A stretch of DNA of 64,000 nucleotides from Branchiostoma belcheri (taxonomy: Eukaryota > Chordata > Leptocardii > Amphioxiformes > Branchiostomatidae), in NCBI RefSeq assembly GCF_001625305.1, contig NW_017803035.1, positions 507,364-571,363 of the forward strand, written 5' to 3'. The notes beneath the pieces are model-generated. The model was not told the DNA's origin. It saw only the letters and a list, made by a program, of their open reading frames with translations, and did no database searches. The translations under genes were made by a program, and so were the position numbers. This document shows, in pieces, positions 44,705 to 55,167 of this stretch (position 1 is its first letter; every line of letters begins with the position of its first letter).

Positions 44705-45055
44705 TTCATTACCAGGTATGGGAGTATTGTTTTGGGTGGTTTATTGAGGTTTATTGAGAAAAAATTCTCCTTTAGCTGCCCACCCGAGGGTGGCAGCTAT
44801 TCTTCCAGGAGAGGGACTATTCTTCCCGGAGAGAGCAGTTGTTTGGCTGAGCAGTGACTGAGCAGTTTGTTTATGTGTCTGTTTCCCGTACAGAGTAGGT
44901 TGACAGCACTTGGGTTGGGAAAATTGACAGGCAGAATGACAGGCAGAATGAGGTCGAAATGTCAGACAGGGGAAATGGGATGAAACTAAAGGTCACAAAA
45001 AACTGAAAACACTCCCTGGATGTCTGAAATCTCTAATTTCTTGTTTAGTTCGGTA
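44705..45055 (+). repeat. Interspersed repeat family K copy 2
   Basis: Co-linear with 41122-41445, including GTAGGTTGACAGCACTTGGG and GAAATCTCTAATTTCTTG. It ends 31 bases short of the membrane-protein stop codon, so it supplies part of that gene's 3' UTR. Confidence 0.6.
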
Positions 45056-45085
45056 GATGGGACTGAGTGCCCAGACAGGCTGCTA

Positions 45086-46602
45086 TCACAGTGGGCACGC
45101 TCTACGGTTATACTGAAGTAACCAGGGAGTATACACCGCAGAAAAAACAACAGCTCCAACCAAAACAGAATTCAAGAATACCCTGCAGCTTCCTTGCCTC
45201 TGGCCAGGTTTAACACACCGTGGAACCATTTTCAACTGAAAAAGTGCCCAAAATGTTATGCCGATTGCGAGAATGAGCGTCAAGCAGGCGAAATATGTCA
45301 AGGCGAATCGCTCATCTTCGATATTTTTCTCTAGAGCATCGTCAAACCTGTTCAGATGACCAAGTAGGTGCCACAGAATCACACCTATCGTTGCTAAAGC
45401 CGTCCAGTAAAGCTCCTTTTCAGTGTTCACAATGTTGACCACATTTTCCTTCATAGCTTCAATTGTTACATCCCATTTTTCACAAGTATTTCCATGACTG
45501 GCACGCAAGTTTTGCACTTGTGCTTTTCTAGCTTCACTGATGAAGATATCGTGCGCTTCATGCAGCTTTTTGACTCCTATTGCGACGAAGAAAAATGGCG
45601 TCATAATAGTAACGGCAAGTGACAACAGCTGACTAACATGATGGACCCATTCCATCACAGTGGAGATTTGCGAAGAGAAATAAATGTTCGCAAACGAGAA
45701 ACCAACCATTGTCCCGACAAACATCGTCAGTTTGGTGAAAAATTCAAGCTCTTTCCCAATACCTGAATGACGCGACCAGCTCTTGTCTTTGATTATGTTA
45801 GAGACTTGATCGAGAATGCCGTCGGGCTGGTCATTGCTACTGATGATGTTGGCTAACTGCCTGGTGTCTGAGGCCAGGGACACTAAAGCATTGGTTAAAT
45901 CAATCACATACGAACAACTAAGGAAAGATGGAATGTAGATTACAGTGTAGAAGGAGAGTGAAACGAATGAGCAGACGTAGTGTGGCACATTGTACTCGTG
46001 ATGAGAGAAGTACCTTATCGTCCACCGTAAAACAAAGAGCTGATCGCAAGAGGCACATTTTAGACTGTGATTAAACAAGGTGGCGCTGGCCCACAGAATT
46101 ACGTACAGGGCCAGTAAGTACCGTTCGTCATAGACTACACTCTGCTTAATCTTATTCTTCAGTAGATCATCCCAATCGATTTGGTAGCGCCACCGAATAA
46201 TCAGTATGCCTGACATGAATGTAAACAGCCCGTAGATGAGTGAATAAGAAATAACCTTCTCCACTTTGTGCGGCTGGTGACAATGAGACCACAAGAAGGT
46301 GTCGTTAGCAAACGGTGAAATTTTTGTTTCGTTGATGTAGGATACATCTCCAGCGTACCATGTGACATTTGCTACTGTCTCATTATGAGGACTGCCGTTC
46401 GTCCTTGCTCTCCACAGGCAGACCAGTTGCATAACAGTACAGAACAAGAACCACCAGAAGCCGACAAAAGGCCAAATTGCTATCCACAGTTTCGCACAGA
46501 AACACCTGAACCCGTCGAGGACAGTCTTGAAAACCACACCACAGCGGGCTCTCCTGATGCTTTGTTGATGACCACTGACTCCGTCCCTGTCACCATATGA
46601 TC
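45086..46602 (-). CDS. Orphan multi-pass membrane protein, 3'-terminal exon (about 505 residues)
   Basis: An open frame of about 505 codons ends at TGA 45088-45086. There is no ATG before the first membrane segment; instead a pyrimidine tract and AG (TTTTACGTTTTCACATCCAG) give a splice acceptor at 46603, so the start lies in an upstream exon not identified here. I count eight to nine hydrophobic segments, starting with LWIAIWPFVGFWWFLFCTVM and ending with VFLNSVLVGAVVFSAVYTPW. The loop after the first has five N-glycosylation sequons (NGS, NET, NVT, NET, NDT), which places it outside and the N-terminus inside. A basic, Cys-containing segment and a long hydrophilic stretch lie between later helices. 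I recognise no family; a lineage-specific receptor or transporter is possible. No frameshift or stop is seen, so it is under coding constraint or young. Confidence 0.75.
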
Positions 46603-46740
46603 TGGATGTGAAAACGTAAAATTCAATCAAAGGACAAACAGAATGAATCAAACGATCACAATAAAGAGTTATATTCTACTTACTATGGAATTAGATATTC
46701 ACTTTGATTGTATCTGGTGTTTATTACAAGTATAGAGGTT
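46603..46740. other. Upstream intron of the membrane-protein gene
   Basis: Should be intronic if the splice acceptor is used. No first exon was recognised up to 48220. Confidence 0.4.
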
Positions 46741-47010
46741 ACCATCGCCAAGAAGGTTATGTTTTTGGTGCATTTTCTGTGTGTGAATAGCATACTAATA
46801 ACTCGAGAATTGTAGAATAAGAATTAAGAATAAGAATTTAAATAAGAATTTCATACTTGTACGTGAAGGACAAGGGTAAGTAAGTTGAATGTGAAGTTAA
46901 ATGCATATATCATGTTAAATGTTGACATTATTTGCATGATCAATGATAGAATGTTGAAACGAAACCCTACAAAAATATATATTTTTCATATATAATATAT
47001 GCAATTTTAC
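46741..47010 (+). mobile_element. Interspersed repeat family D, partial copy
   Basis: Begins CATCGCCAAGAAGGTTATG, then GATAACTCGAG-like sequence and AT-rich words shared with the family. Truncated. Confidence 0.6.
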
Positions 47011-47068
47011 TTCAGAAGTCCCGAACTGAATTGATTATACTATTTATAATCTTATTCCCATTATCGTT

Positions 47069-47118
47069 TATTCAGCCTGTCACACAACTGCGAAACCGGT
47101 CGTGTGACAGGCTGAATA
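47069..47118. repeat. Perfect 17-bp-arm hairpin
   Basis: TATTCAGCCTGTCACAC (47069-47085) pairs exactly with 47102-47118 across a 16-base loop. No ORF or repeat family explains it. Confidence 0.85.
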
Positions 47119-48220
47119 AAAGTTCTAAACGGGAACTATGCGGCTCCAGATGTCTTACTGAGGGACGACTGTGTGTGCAAGATGTCGGTTAGCTTGAGGA
47201 ATGAATATTAATCCCCTCTACTATATACGAACTATGAGATGTTGTTATACATGTCGCAGACTAGCTATCATCTTTACGTACGGCAGATGATCTGCAGTGT
47301 CCAGAAGGGGACCTCGTTCAACGTCGATTGCGCAGGCCTGCAAAAAAAAGTCCCCATGATGTCATGACTCAGTCAAACATTGCGGAACTGAAAGCGGAAG
47401 TTTCCCGCTGACTCATGGGGAAGTTGTGGTAAGGTTTATACAGATACAGACGCCATATATGATACCATATATGAAGACTGTAGCGTAATATAGCATGAGG
47501 CAACGTAACGCAAAGATCCACACGATGGACGTTAAACAATCTACATCCGATACACTTGAATACAAGCTAATATCCGGCCATGTATTTTCGAGCAATACAT
47601 ATCGGCACCCGCTGGCGTTGGTGTTTCACTTTCGACTTCTTTCCTGTCTAAAACAATGTCATTGTGGCTTAGTTCAATAATGTTCAATAGTTCTCAAAAG
47701 CGTGGTCTCACTAACACTATTTTTGCACTCACTTAGTGAGTCTTTCAAGTGCTAGTGGAGTGGTGCGATTTGCACTGCCCGCCCGACAATGTTAACGTTA
47801 TAAAAACAAACCACCTGAAAACCTGACAGAAGACGTAAACAGTAGGAACATGCCAAGACGACCTGAAACTATGCACCTGTTTGGAAATCAGAGTAAGATT
47901 TTTTGGAATATTTTAATTCGTCAAATATACCTTGGTGCTGGTGCATGTAGAATGGAATTTAGAATAAGTAAGATTCTACCAAGAGCCTAAAGTCGGAAGT
48001 GCGTTCACAATCATAACGTATTAAACATTGTAGAATGTTGTACTTCTAAGAAGTCAAATACATGTCGGTCAAGTAGGGCTCACCATTCTGAGATTCTGGT
48101 CTACCGAGGAACTGCTAAGTGGGAAGATGTTTGCTACATTCAGAATCAGTCAATCTGCCGTGTTACGCCAGGCTGAAAAATGCGCTGTGAACAATAGGGT
48201 CGATTGTTGATATATATGAT
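47119..48220. other. Non-coding stretch, no gene seen
   Basis: Short ORFs without domains; no repeats shared within the window. Confidence 0.35.
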
Positions 48221-48224
48221 TCGG

Positions 48225-48279
48225 GGAATCCCGGTTTCGGTTAATATAATATTTTGTAGGGGAATCCCGGTTTCGGTTT
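48225..48279 (+). repeat. Short direct repeat GGGAATCCCGGTTTCGGTT
   Basis: The 19-base word occurs twice (about 48226 and 48260), immediately before a SINE. Confidence 0.7.
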
Positions 48280-48287
48280 ATAAATTT

Positions 48288-48541
48288 TCTGTGGGGTCGT
48301 GTGGCGTAGCGGCAGAGTGCTCGACTCGGTACCAAGAGGTCTCGGGTTCGAGTCCTGACATGCCACCGATCTTGTGCCCGTGGGAAAGGCACTTTACACG
48401 ACTTTCCTAACTCCGCTCAGGTGAAAATGAGTACTAGTATTGTATTGTCACCTATGTGTTGGTGGCGGCATTAATATAAGTTGAAAAAACTTGAGTGTGC
48501 CGTCACCACGTCTTGTGATATACATGTTGGAATAAAAAAAA
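48288..48541 (+). mobile_element. tRNA-derived SINE, third copy
   Basis: Same head (GTGTGGCGTAGCGGCAGAG; GGTTCGAGTCC) and body as 14941 and 18417. A-rich tail at 48532-48541. Flanking duplications are not clear. Confidence 0.85.
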
Positions 48542-48562
48542 TGTAGAGTTTCGGTCCCCTGG

Positions 48563-48800
48563 TGGGATCGTGTGGCGTAACTGCTAGGTGTTTAGCCCAG
48601 AACCCAGGCGTCTTCGGTTCGACTCCTGTCATGTGCCCTTTGGAAAGCATGCAAAAATGGGTCGGTAAAAGGCGGTCGTCGGAAAGGGACGGGCTCTGCC
48701 TTCCAATACTGTGCCCTTGAGGGCACAGCCCACTAATTCCAGCCCCTATTGGAATATATGGAAAACATCTAAGAACTGAGCTGTCAACAATCACCTACTT
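48563..48800 (+). mobile_element. Second, diverged tRNA-like SINE
   Basis: GTGGCGTAACTGCTAGGTG and GGTTCGACTCC resemble A and B boxes. The body differs from the other SINEs and holds a TGTGCCCTTGAGGGCACA palindrome (48711-48728). Confidence 0.6.
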
Positions 48801-49544
48801 GAGTGTTCAACTATTGCAAACACATATTGACAGGGTAGTCCAACTTCCAAATTGTCCATTTAGTCCAAAAATTTCACTTTTTGACCAGCGATACCTGGCA
48901 CGGCAAATGCAAACACTGGCAGCATGACCTCTGACCCCCTTGAAGACCACCAAAAGACAAGAAGATGGGATTAGTTTTAGAACCTACCAAGCAGCCAAAA
49001 CAACCCTAACAGCCAGTTTTTTCAAGTTAATAGAAATAGAAATAACTCTCCAGCTGGAAAATGCCAGCATTTATCCACACATACCAAGAAAAAGGCTTTT
49101 TCAGTTGTTTGGCTGCACTCACTCAAAGGGGTCTCAGACTGGGCCCTCTGGGCATGCGCCATTTGGTGGCCTTTGCCCTTGACACAGAGGACCTATGGCC
49201 TCAAAAAGGCTATCGGCTATTCCGATTTCGGTGTTGTACTTGGGCCAATTTCACATTTGTCCACTTTCAATACGGAAAATAGTACTACAAGTGATACCAT
49301 GCATGATGCTTTTTAAATCTTTGGATAGCGATCAGCGGTTTTACAATGGCACTATACGGACACTACAGCTCATTATGCACATAACAACAAAATTCGTTGT
49401 ATCCTCCAACGATTTGTTTCAAATGTGAAATTGCGTCATTGTTCTAAAAATCGCCAGTCCTATTACGTATACGGTTGGCGGGGGGGGAGGTACAAGGATA
49501 TATTTTGCTTTTTTTTATAACATGCAATGCATGTGGTTAACGGC
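48801..49544. other. Non-coding stretch, no gene seen
   Basis: Two overlapping short plus-strand ORFs near 48940-49280 lack domains. Confidence 0.35.
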
Positions 49545-50990
49545 ACTCCAGGAAAAACGATTTTTTCCAATTATCATCTAGTTTTCAGCAAAACATATAA
49601 GAAAGAGCCAGTCTTAACATATTGCTCAATTGTTAATTTAAGTTTTTGGTCAGAACTTACCAAGTGGCTTATGAAAAACTGTTCTCCGACTCAAAATTTA
49701 ACTCACCAGAAATTTTCGACTGAATCACTCAGTCTTCCTCAGCTATCTGACCCAAATGCTGTGGACACTTGATTTTTCCCACGTGTGACGTCAGCAAAGG
49801 GTCAAAGGTTGTATGAAGTCGATATCGCCCCCCGTCCCGGTTAAGCGATGGTTGAGGTGCCCTGATGTATATGGCCTCTTTATGCCTCTCTTGAAGTAAT
49901 CCTGTTCGGTATCCAAGATTCTGACCCCCTCCAGATCCACTGTGTGTCCCGGTGATTCTATGTGGATGTGCTGTGACACCTCAGATGCAACAGAACTCGG
50001 TCGTCTATGTTCTAGAAACCTGGTTTTTAGTGGCTTATTTGAAAAATTGCCTATTTCTAAGAGCAACTGTATAACGTTAGTTTTATGGCAATTTTGGGCA
50101 TAAAATTAGTCCTAGCGGAATGTTTTGAGAATCTATCTACCCCAGAAGTCAAGATTATCTGGACAGTACTTGTATTTACATCATATGTTGTAAAATTTCA
50201 ACAGAATGCAATGAATATTTAGTTAGAACAATATAACAATGCAGGATGCCATTGGTACACCCTGATCTGGGAATAGCTGTATGGGACTACCTTTACCTTT
50301 ATACAGAGAGAGTGTGTAAGAGACAGAAGGAAAAGCGAACACCTGAACAAATACAACACCTTTAACTATCTGACATGACATACAATGTCAGATATGAACT
50401 GTAAAACAAAATGGAGGGAATTCTAGATCTCGGAGGATAGAAACATTCACAATGTATTTTTTATATATAAATGGTTTTTATTGTACCCGTGCAGTCGCAG
50501 CCTTTATACGGCTGAATTGATGCAGGGTATCACATAATAATCAATACAAATCACAACAATTACAACAATCAAATAATACACATGAGACACATATTTGTTC
50601 CACCTTTATTTTTTGTGGAACCATCATAATTTTTATGACCCTCTTGTATGTATTTTCTTACACGTCCGTAAAGGTCTGTACGCCTGTACAAAGGTCGCAA
50701 TGACCAATGATGACATGTCAGCCAACTAATTTAATTTTGCTTCAGTGTAATTTAATTTTGTTGTTTACGCACGCCAGGCACAAATTGTCTACGCTGCTGA
50801 TGAAACAATTATATAAATCCCAAACACATATTGTAGCCACCCACGTTTTAATATAATGCACATGAATGATATGATATCATGAATGATCATCATGTAGAAA
50901 GTGCCGTTACCTCGCAAGGTGAAAATGTCCAGTGTTTGACGTAGCTAAAATGCATCTATAGATGTCGGAAAATGACCCCACATCAGTTAG
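49545..50990 (-). repeat. Repeat unit N copy 2, inverted relative to 41445-42395
   Basis: Matches copy 1 but is longer because of two insertions: a Penelope-like fragment (49673-50028) and a LINE-like tail (about 50445-50633, with GTACAATAAAAACCATT on the minus strand). Confidence 0.75.
49663..50038 (-). mobile_element. Penelope-like element 3' end (GIY-YIG region)
   Basis: Minus strand encodes KPLKTRFLEHRRPSSVASEV, SQHIHIESPGHTVDLEGV and RILDTEQDYFKRGIK, matching the C-terminal endonuclease end of Penelope-like retroelements. The 356-base insert is flanked by 10-base duplications AGTGGCTTAT (49663-49672 and 50029-50038); copy 1 of the host repeat has the empty site. Confidence 0.85.
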
Positions 50991-51420
50991 GATTGAAACA
51001 CTAATTCCTAACCCTCTGGTATCTGCATCATGCTTGTTCCAAATCGTTGTAACACGTGGTATAAACGAAGATGCAAAAGAGGATGATTTTACTCTTGTTG
51101 GAACTAGCACGTGTGCTTCATGTGGCCAAGAGCTATCCAGTTAAAAAGTCATGATCCTACCATACAATTAGCAGTCCAACCAATGACAGCCTGGCAATTA
51201 GCGGTTTGACCAATGATAGAGTGACCAGTGCATGTTCGTCAAAAATTTGCTCTTGTATACATGTACTACAGTATCCTTTGGGTTGGGGCATTTCGCCTTA
51301 GAAAAAGTTCTGGCAAAGCTACATGTTTCCGAAGGCATGGGATTGTTATTCTGTCATTCTGAGACAGAATTGCAATATTAGGAAACTATTATTTAACAAT
51401 TTTTCAATACATTTCGGCAG
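50991..51420. other. Non-coding stretch, no gene seen
   Basis: Short ORFs without domains. Confidence 0.35.
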
Positions 51421-51429
51421 GACCGATAC

Positions 51430-51895
51430 GGTAATGGAGAAGTAATATCAAGAGGCGGCGGCAGGAAATTTTGATTGGGGGGGGGCGAGATTTGTATGGA
51501 ACCCACAAGTCGAGCAGCGAAGGCGTGGCGCACCTAGGGGGTCCGGGTTATGCTCCCCGGGGAAAATTTGAAATTTTAACCCTCTGAAACGCGTTTTCCT
51601 GCATTTTGGGGGGAAATTTTGCTGTTACACGAAGCTAAATTTTGAGTACTTTGTAGCTAAGTTTCTTACTCGCGCGCTATTCGAGTACATCCACTTCCAC
51701 ATGCTATCTTATTATCTCAGTCCACAAGGGGAATCGGGGCATGCTCCCCGGGAAAATTTTAAAATATTGACCCTCTGGAAACGCCCTTTCCTGTATTTTG
51801 GGAACGCATTTTGCTGCACTGGTACACAAAGTTAAATATCGCTATTTGACTACATTTCGTCTATTCATCTCATCTCAGTTCATCTCCACAAAATT
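51430..51895 (+). repeat. Repeat family L, tandem pair
   Basis: The GGGTCCGGGTTATGCTCCCC and GGGAAAATTT block occurs at about 51540, and again at about 51728 with a similar AAACGC-CTTTCCTGTATTTTGG context. It is related to 12300-12420. Confidence 0.6.
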
Positions 51896-51980
51896 TCTTT
51901 AGTAGGACATTCTAAAAAAACGGGCAAAAAACGTTGAGCCAGTCCTGGGTTTAGTTAAAATTACCTTGTACGGTTTAATC

Positions 51981-53738
51981 TCATCCGCGTTCAACGCACT
52001 CCGAGTTCTGCACATGTCCGTACGCGGTATTTTCGTTCGGCTGACCCGGGCATGTATTGTAACAGTCAACGCTTGCTTGTTGTGCTTCCCCTGCATGTAA
52101 GTTGTCCTGGTACATGTAGGTACGAGTACATGTAGTGTTCCTATTCTGCTGCATTCCCTGGCCCTGGCACGTGTTGTACCAGACACAGCTTGCTTGGTGT
52201 GGTGTCCCTGCATTTAGGTTGTCTTGGTACTGTTGGTAAGTAGTCTCACGACTATTCTGTACCATGTTTTCACTAGGGCACGTGTTGTAACTAGTACAGG
52301 TTGCTTGGCGTGGTGTCCCTACATTTAGGTTGTCTTGGTACTGTTGGTAAGTAGTCTCACGACTATTCTGTGGCATGTTTTCACTCGGGCACGTGTAACC
52401 AATACAGGTTGCTTGGTGTGGTGTGCCTGCATTTAGGTTGTGATAGTCAGTGTTCACTTTGCTAATCGGTGGCATCATTCGAGCCACACGTGCAAGCTGG
52501 TGAGCTGAAGTTGTTAGTTGTTGTTCCCCTGTATCAAGGTTGCCACCGTGGTACATAAGGTTCCTGATTGGCGGCACGATTTGAGCCAGGCACATGTCTG
52601 TAGATGTTGGTAACCCTGGTGCTCCAGCAGAAAAACCGTCCATCGCTGTGGATGTATTTACTGCCGCAGCACCGATGTCGTCTTCAGACGTCACGCGCCT
52701 TATCTTTCTCATTATGTACAAGATAAAAAGTAACGCCAGAAAACTAACCGACACCATAATGATAATTTGTTCACTACCGATCGCTAGTTTACTGATCTCC
52801 TTACTGTTTACTTCCTGAATGCTTGTGTTGTTCTCGAGAACAGGGCCTGAGAACATAGGACCCCCTAGCGGATTTGTGTATACTACAGATTCTACTGTTG
52901 GGACCAAAGATACAGTTTTTTCACGAACACCAGCTTGATATGGAGTGGAAATTCTGTCAGTGTTTCGAAGTTTGACAGAAGTGGATGCTGTCGTTGCAAC
53001 CTGCTCACGGCCAGCCGTCTGTGTAGAGACAGTCGTTCTCGCCTCACACGGTATTTTTTTAGGGGTGTCCACGGCTTTTGTCAGAGACAGTCCCCGCAAC
53101 GAGTCTGGACTGGTACAGAGGAGGCTGTCGTGGTTCAGCCGAGAATGAAGAAAACAGGCTTCACATTCGTAGCAACAATGCACACCAGCACGTGGACATT
53201 CTTGCAAACATCTGACTTTGTTCATTAACCACAGCAGCGCACAGTCACAGTTGAAAGGGTTGCTGTCGATATTGACCTTCTCCAAAAACGGAAGTCCCAA
53301 CCCCTGGACAGAGACTGAAGTGAGTCTGTTACTCGATAAATCCACCAACTTCAGATCTGGAAGGTGGTTTATAACGACATCCAAATTTACACTGGTTATC
53401 TTGTTATCATTTAAGTGAATATTCTGTAAGGCCGGTAACCGGCGGAGTGATACCCAAGACACGGTTTCAATACGGTTTGATCGTAGGTTCAACGTGCACA
53501 GATTGTAAAGAAGCGGGACATGTGTGAGGTTTCTAATGCTGTTAAACGACGCATCCAAGCTAACAACATCATCAGGTATTCCTGAAGGAAGGTCGGTCAG
53601 ACTGTGGTATTGAAACAAGCAGACTAAAATCCCCCGGAAGATCCTACAACCTAGTGGGTTCTCTCCCACACACGGCACTACAGCACACGGCAGGACCAGG
53701 GAGAGGAGTAACCAGCTGTAGTTTGTTGTTCGAGCCAT
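51981..53738 (-). CDS. LRR transmembrane receptor with tandem-repeat cytoplasmic tail (585 aa)
   Basis: Start ATG at 53738, just after a splice acceptor (GTCCACAG) in the 5' UTR; stop at 51981. Residues 1-25 are a signal peptide. A Cys-containing N-cap and about five LRRs follow (LVDLSSNRLTSVSV, LEKVNIDSNPF), then an LRRCT cap with FNCDC and many cysteines (to about 231), a Ser/Thr-rich stalk (232-320) and one membrane helix (325-343, IIIMVSVSFLALLFILYIM) followed by basic RKIRR. The cytoplasmic tail has four imperfect repeats (431-580) of 36-39 residues around YQDNLNAGTPHQATC, YNTCPSEN and RETTYQQ. The architecture resembles LRR surface receptors of adhesion or immune type; the ligand and the tail partners are unknown. 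The coding part is one exon and has no breaks. I assign no gene name. Confidence 0.9.
   Translation of the reverse strand: MARTTNYSWLLLSLVLPCAVVPCVGENPLGCRIFRGILVCLFQYHSLTDLPSGIPDDVVSLDASFNSIRNLTHVPLLYNLCTLNLRSNRIETVSWVSLRRLPALQNIHLNDNKITSVNLDVVINHLPDLKLVDLSSNRLTSVSVQGLGLPFLEKVNIDSNPFNCDCALLWLMNKVRCLQECPRAGVHCCYECEACFLHSRLNHDSLLCTSPDSLRGLSLTKAVDTPKKIPCEARTTVSTQTAGREQVATTASTSVKLRNTDRISTPYQAGVREKTVSLVPTVESVVYTNPLGGPMFSGPVLENNTSIQEVNSKEISKLAIGSEQIIIMVSVSFLALLFILYIMRKIRRVTSEDDIGAAAVNTSTAMDGFSAGAPGLPTSTDMCLAQIVPPIRNLMYHGGNLDTGEQQLTTSAHQLARVARMMPPISKVNTDYHNLNAGTPHQATCIGYTCPSENMPQNSRETTYQQYQDNLNVGTPRQATCTSYNTCPSENMVQNSRETTYQQYQDNLNAGTPHQASCVWYNTCQGQGMQQNRNTTCTRTYMYQDNLHAGEAQQASVDCYNTCPGQPNENTAYGHVQNSECVERG
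51999..52448 (-). repeat. In-frame tandem repeats in the LRR receptor tail
   Basis: Four units of 108-117 bases (residues 431-466, 467-503, 504-542 and 543-580), all multiples of three. The middle two are most alike, as expected from unequal crossing over. Confidence 0.85.
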
Positions 53739-53764
53739 GAAACGGTGACGCTTCTTTCCTGTGG

Positions 53765-54350
53765 ACAAGAAAATTACCTTCCTGAAATACATAATTTTGA
53801 AGTTCGTAGATCGATTGCAAAGATGAGAATTATTTCTAGCCATAAATTGAATATAGAATTAGGAAGATATAAAAAAATCCCTCGCGACCAGAGGTTTTGT
53901 CCATTCTGTCCCAATGATATTAAAGAGGAACAACATTTTATTTTGAATTGTACACTATATAACGATAAACGCACAAAGCTGTTCAACCTTCTCTCCGCCT
54001 GCTCAACAGAATTTGTTACATTTCATGCTATAGATAAATTTAAGTTCATCCTAGAAGGCAATAGCCCTTACTGTGTACAAATAGGTAAATATATCAAAGT
54101 ATGTTTAAACCTTAGAACAAGTAGTATTAGTTGACCCAGCTATTGTTCTGTACGTAGGATATTTTCGTTGTACCCATGTATATTTGTCTGCATATCTACA
54201 TGTCTTAGACCTTACGAAAGTCACTGTACTTTTGTTGTGTCAATAAAGTTCTCTGTAAACATATGTGGATATGACTCGTTAAAGACCTTCAATGCAATTT
54301 CAGGGCGGCAAAACAGGATTTTTAAACTCAATGTTTTGGTCATTATTTTA
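53765..54350 (+). mobile_element. LINE 3' fragment in the LRR gene 5' intron
   Basis: Encodes SSHKLNIELGRYKKIPRDQR, FCPFCPNDIKEEQHFILNC and a stop at 54134, the Cys-Cys-His-Cys C-terminus seen also at 13390-13690 and 55080. Opposite strand to the receptor gene. Confidence 0.88.
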
Positions 54351-54439
54351 ATGTAGTAAGTTGAATCAATCCTATCCCATATCATAACGATATGCTGTAA
54401 GTGTAAGGTAAAATGTGATGTCGCTGACGGAAAACGGTT

Positions 54440-54680
54440 GCTTGTTTTGTATCGTACGCTGGTTCTGGCTATTTATGGGTGGTACCCAAAAATAAAGGAC
54501 CCCCCCCCCTCCTCACCTAGCTTGTTTTGGGGGCCATTTTAAAAGATTTCATATGAACCTATATTTATAAATGTGCTAAGAAACGGCAGTAAGTGGCAAT
54601 ATCAGACAGATTTCCTTATCAGATTTTTTCTTTCTTTTTCTTAAGCCTTTGCTGCCCTGAAATTGAAGGGGGATACCGTT
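54440..54680. repeat. Diverged relative of MITE family H
   Basis: GGGTGGTACCCAAAAATAAAGGAC, AATGTGCTAAGAA and TTTGCTGCCCTGAAATTGAA follow the order of the family H interior, but ends and target sites are lost. Confidence 0.45.
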
Positions 54681-54805
54681 GAAGAAGAACTTTATTTCTC
54701 TGCTATTTGGCCACTCTGGACCACAGCAACATATATATCCCTTTCTATAGTATAGTTTGCGCGGAAACAACTAGGGAGGGGGGGGGGTAGAAACATGAAG
54801 TCTAC

Positions 54806-54882
54806 TGGCTCTTGGGAATCGAACCCGGGCCGCCAGGTCACGAACACAATGCACTAACGGCTAGGCTAAAAGGTCTGCACCT
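54806..54882 (-). tRNA. tRNA-like sequence, probably SINE head or tRNA pseudogene
   Basis: The minus strand has TAGCCTAGCCGTTAGTGC (A-box-like) and GGGTTCGATTCCC (B box) at tRNA spacing. A clean cloverleaf with a paired acceptor stem and an anticodon arm could not be drawn, so a working tRNA gene is unlikely. Confidence 0.35.
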
Positions 54883-54899
54883 GTTATATTAGACAGGTC

Positions 54900-55165
54900 A
54901 GTTGTTGGCGCTTGAACCTCTTGTTCTTGTTACAGCACTGATGTTTTTGTACCACCTTTCCACCAGAGACCACGTCATTGTAGAGGCTGCGGCCGCTTAT
55001 CATGAGCGATCAAAGATTCTTTTTTTATTACGATTCGAATCAGGAAGACATAACCGCACTCCTGTAGAACAAAGAACCTGTCAATTCTGTAGTTTAGGCC
55101 AAATAGAAGATGAAATACATTTCACCATAGATTGCCCCTTGTATAGTAGAGATAGACTCATATTT
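54900..55165 (+). mobile_element. LINE 3' fragment, truncated
   Basis: Encodes RFESGRHNRTPVEQRTCQFC and IEDEIHFTIDCPLYSRDR. It ends where a family D element begins at 55168. Confidence 0.85.
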
Positions 55166-55167
55166 TT

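Noticed and set aside
45086-46651. Gustatory-receptor-like 7TM protein
   Set aside because: Too many hydrophobic segments, a glycosylated first loop, and no TYhhhhhQF-type C-terminal signature.
46652-48220. First exon of the membrane-protein gene
   Set aside because: I looked for an ATG frame ending in a GT donor in phase 2 on the minus strand, but no candidate was convincing.
51899-52213. 104-residue minus ORF overlapping the end of the LRR receptor
   Set aside because: Alternative frame of the repeat-rich receptor tail without its own start context.
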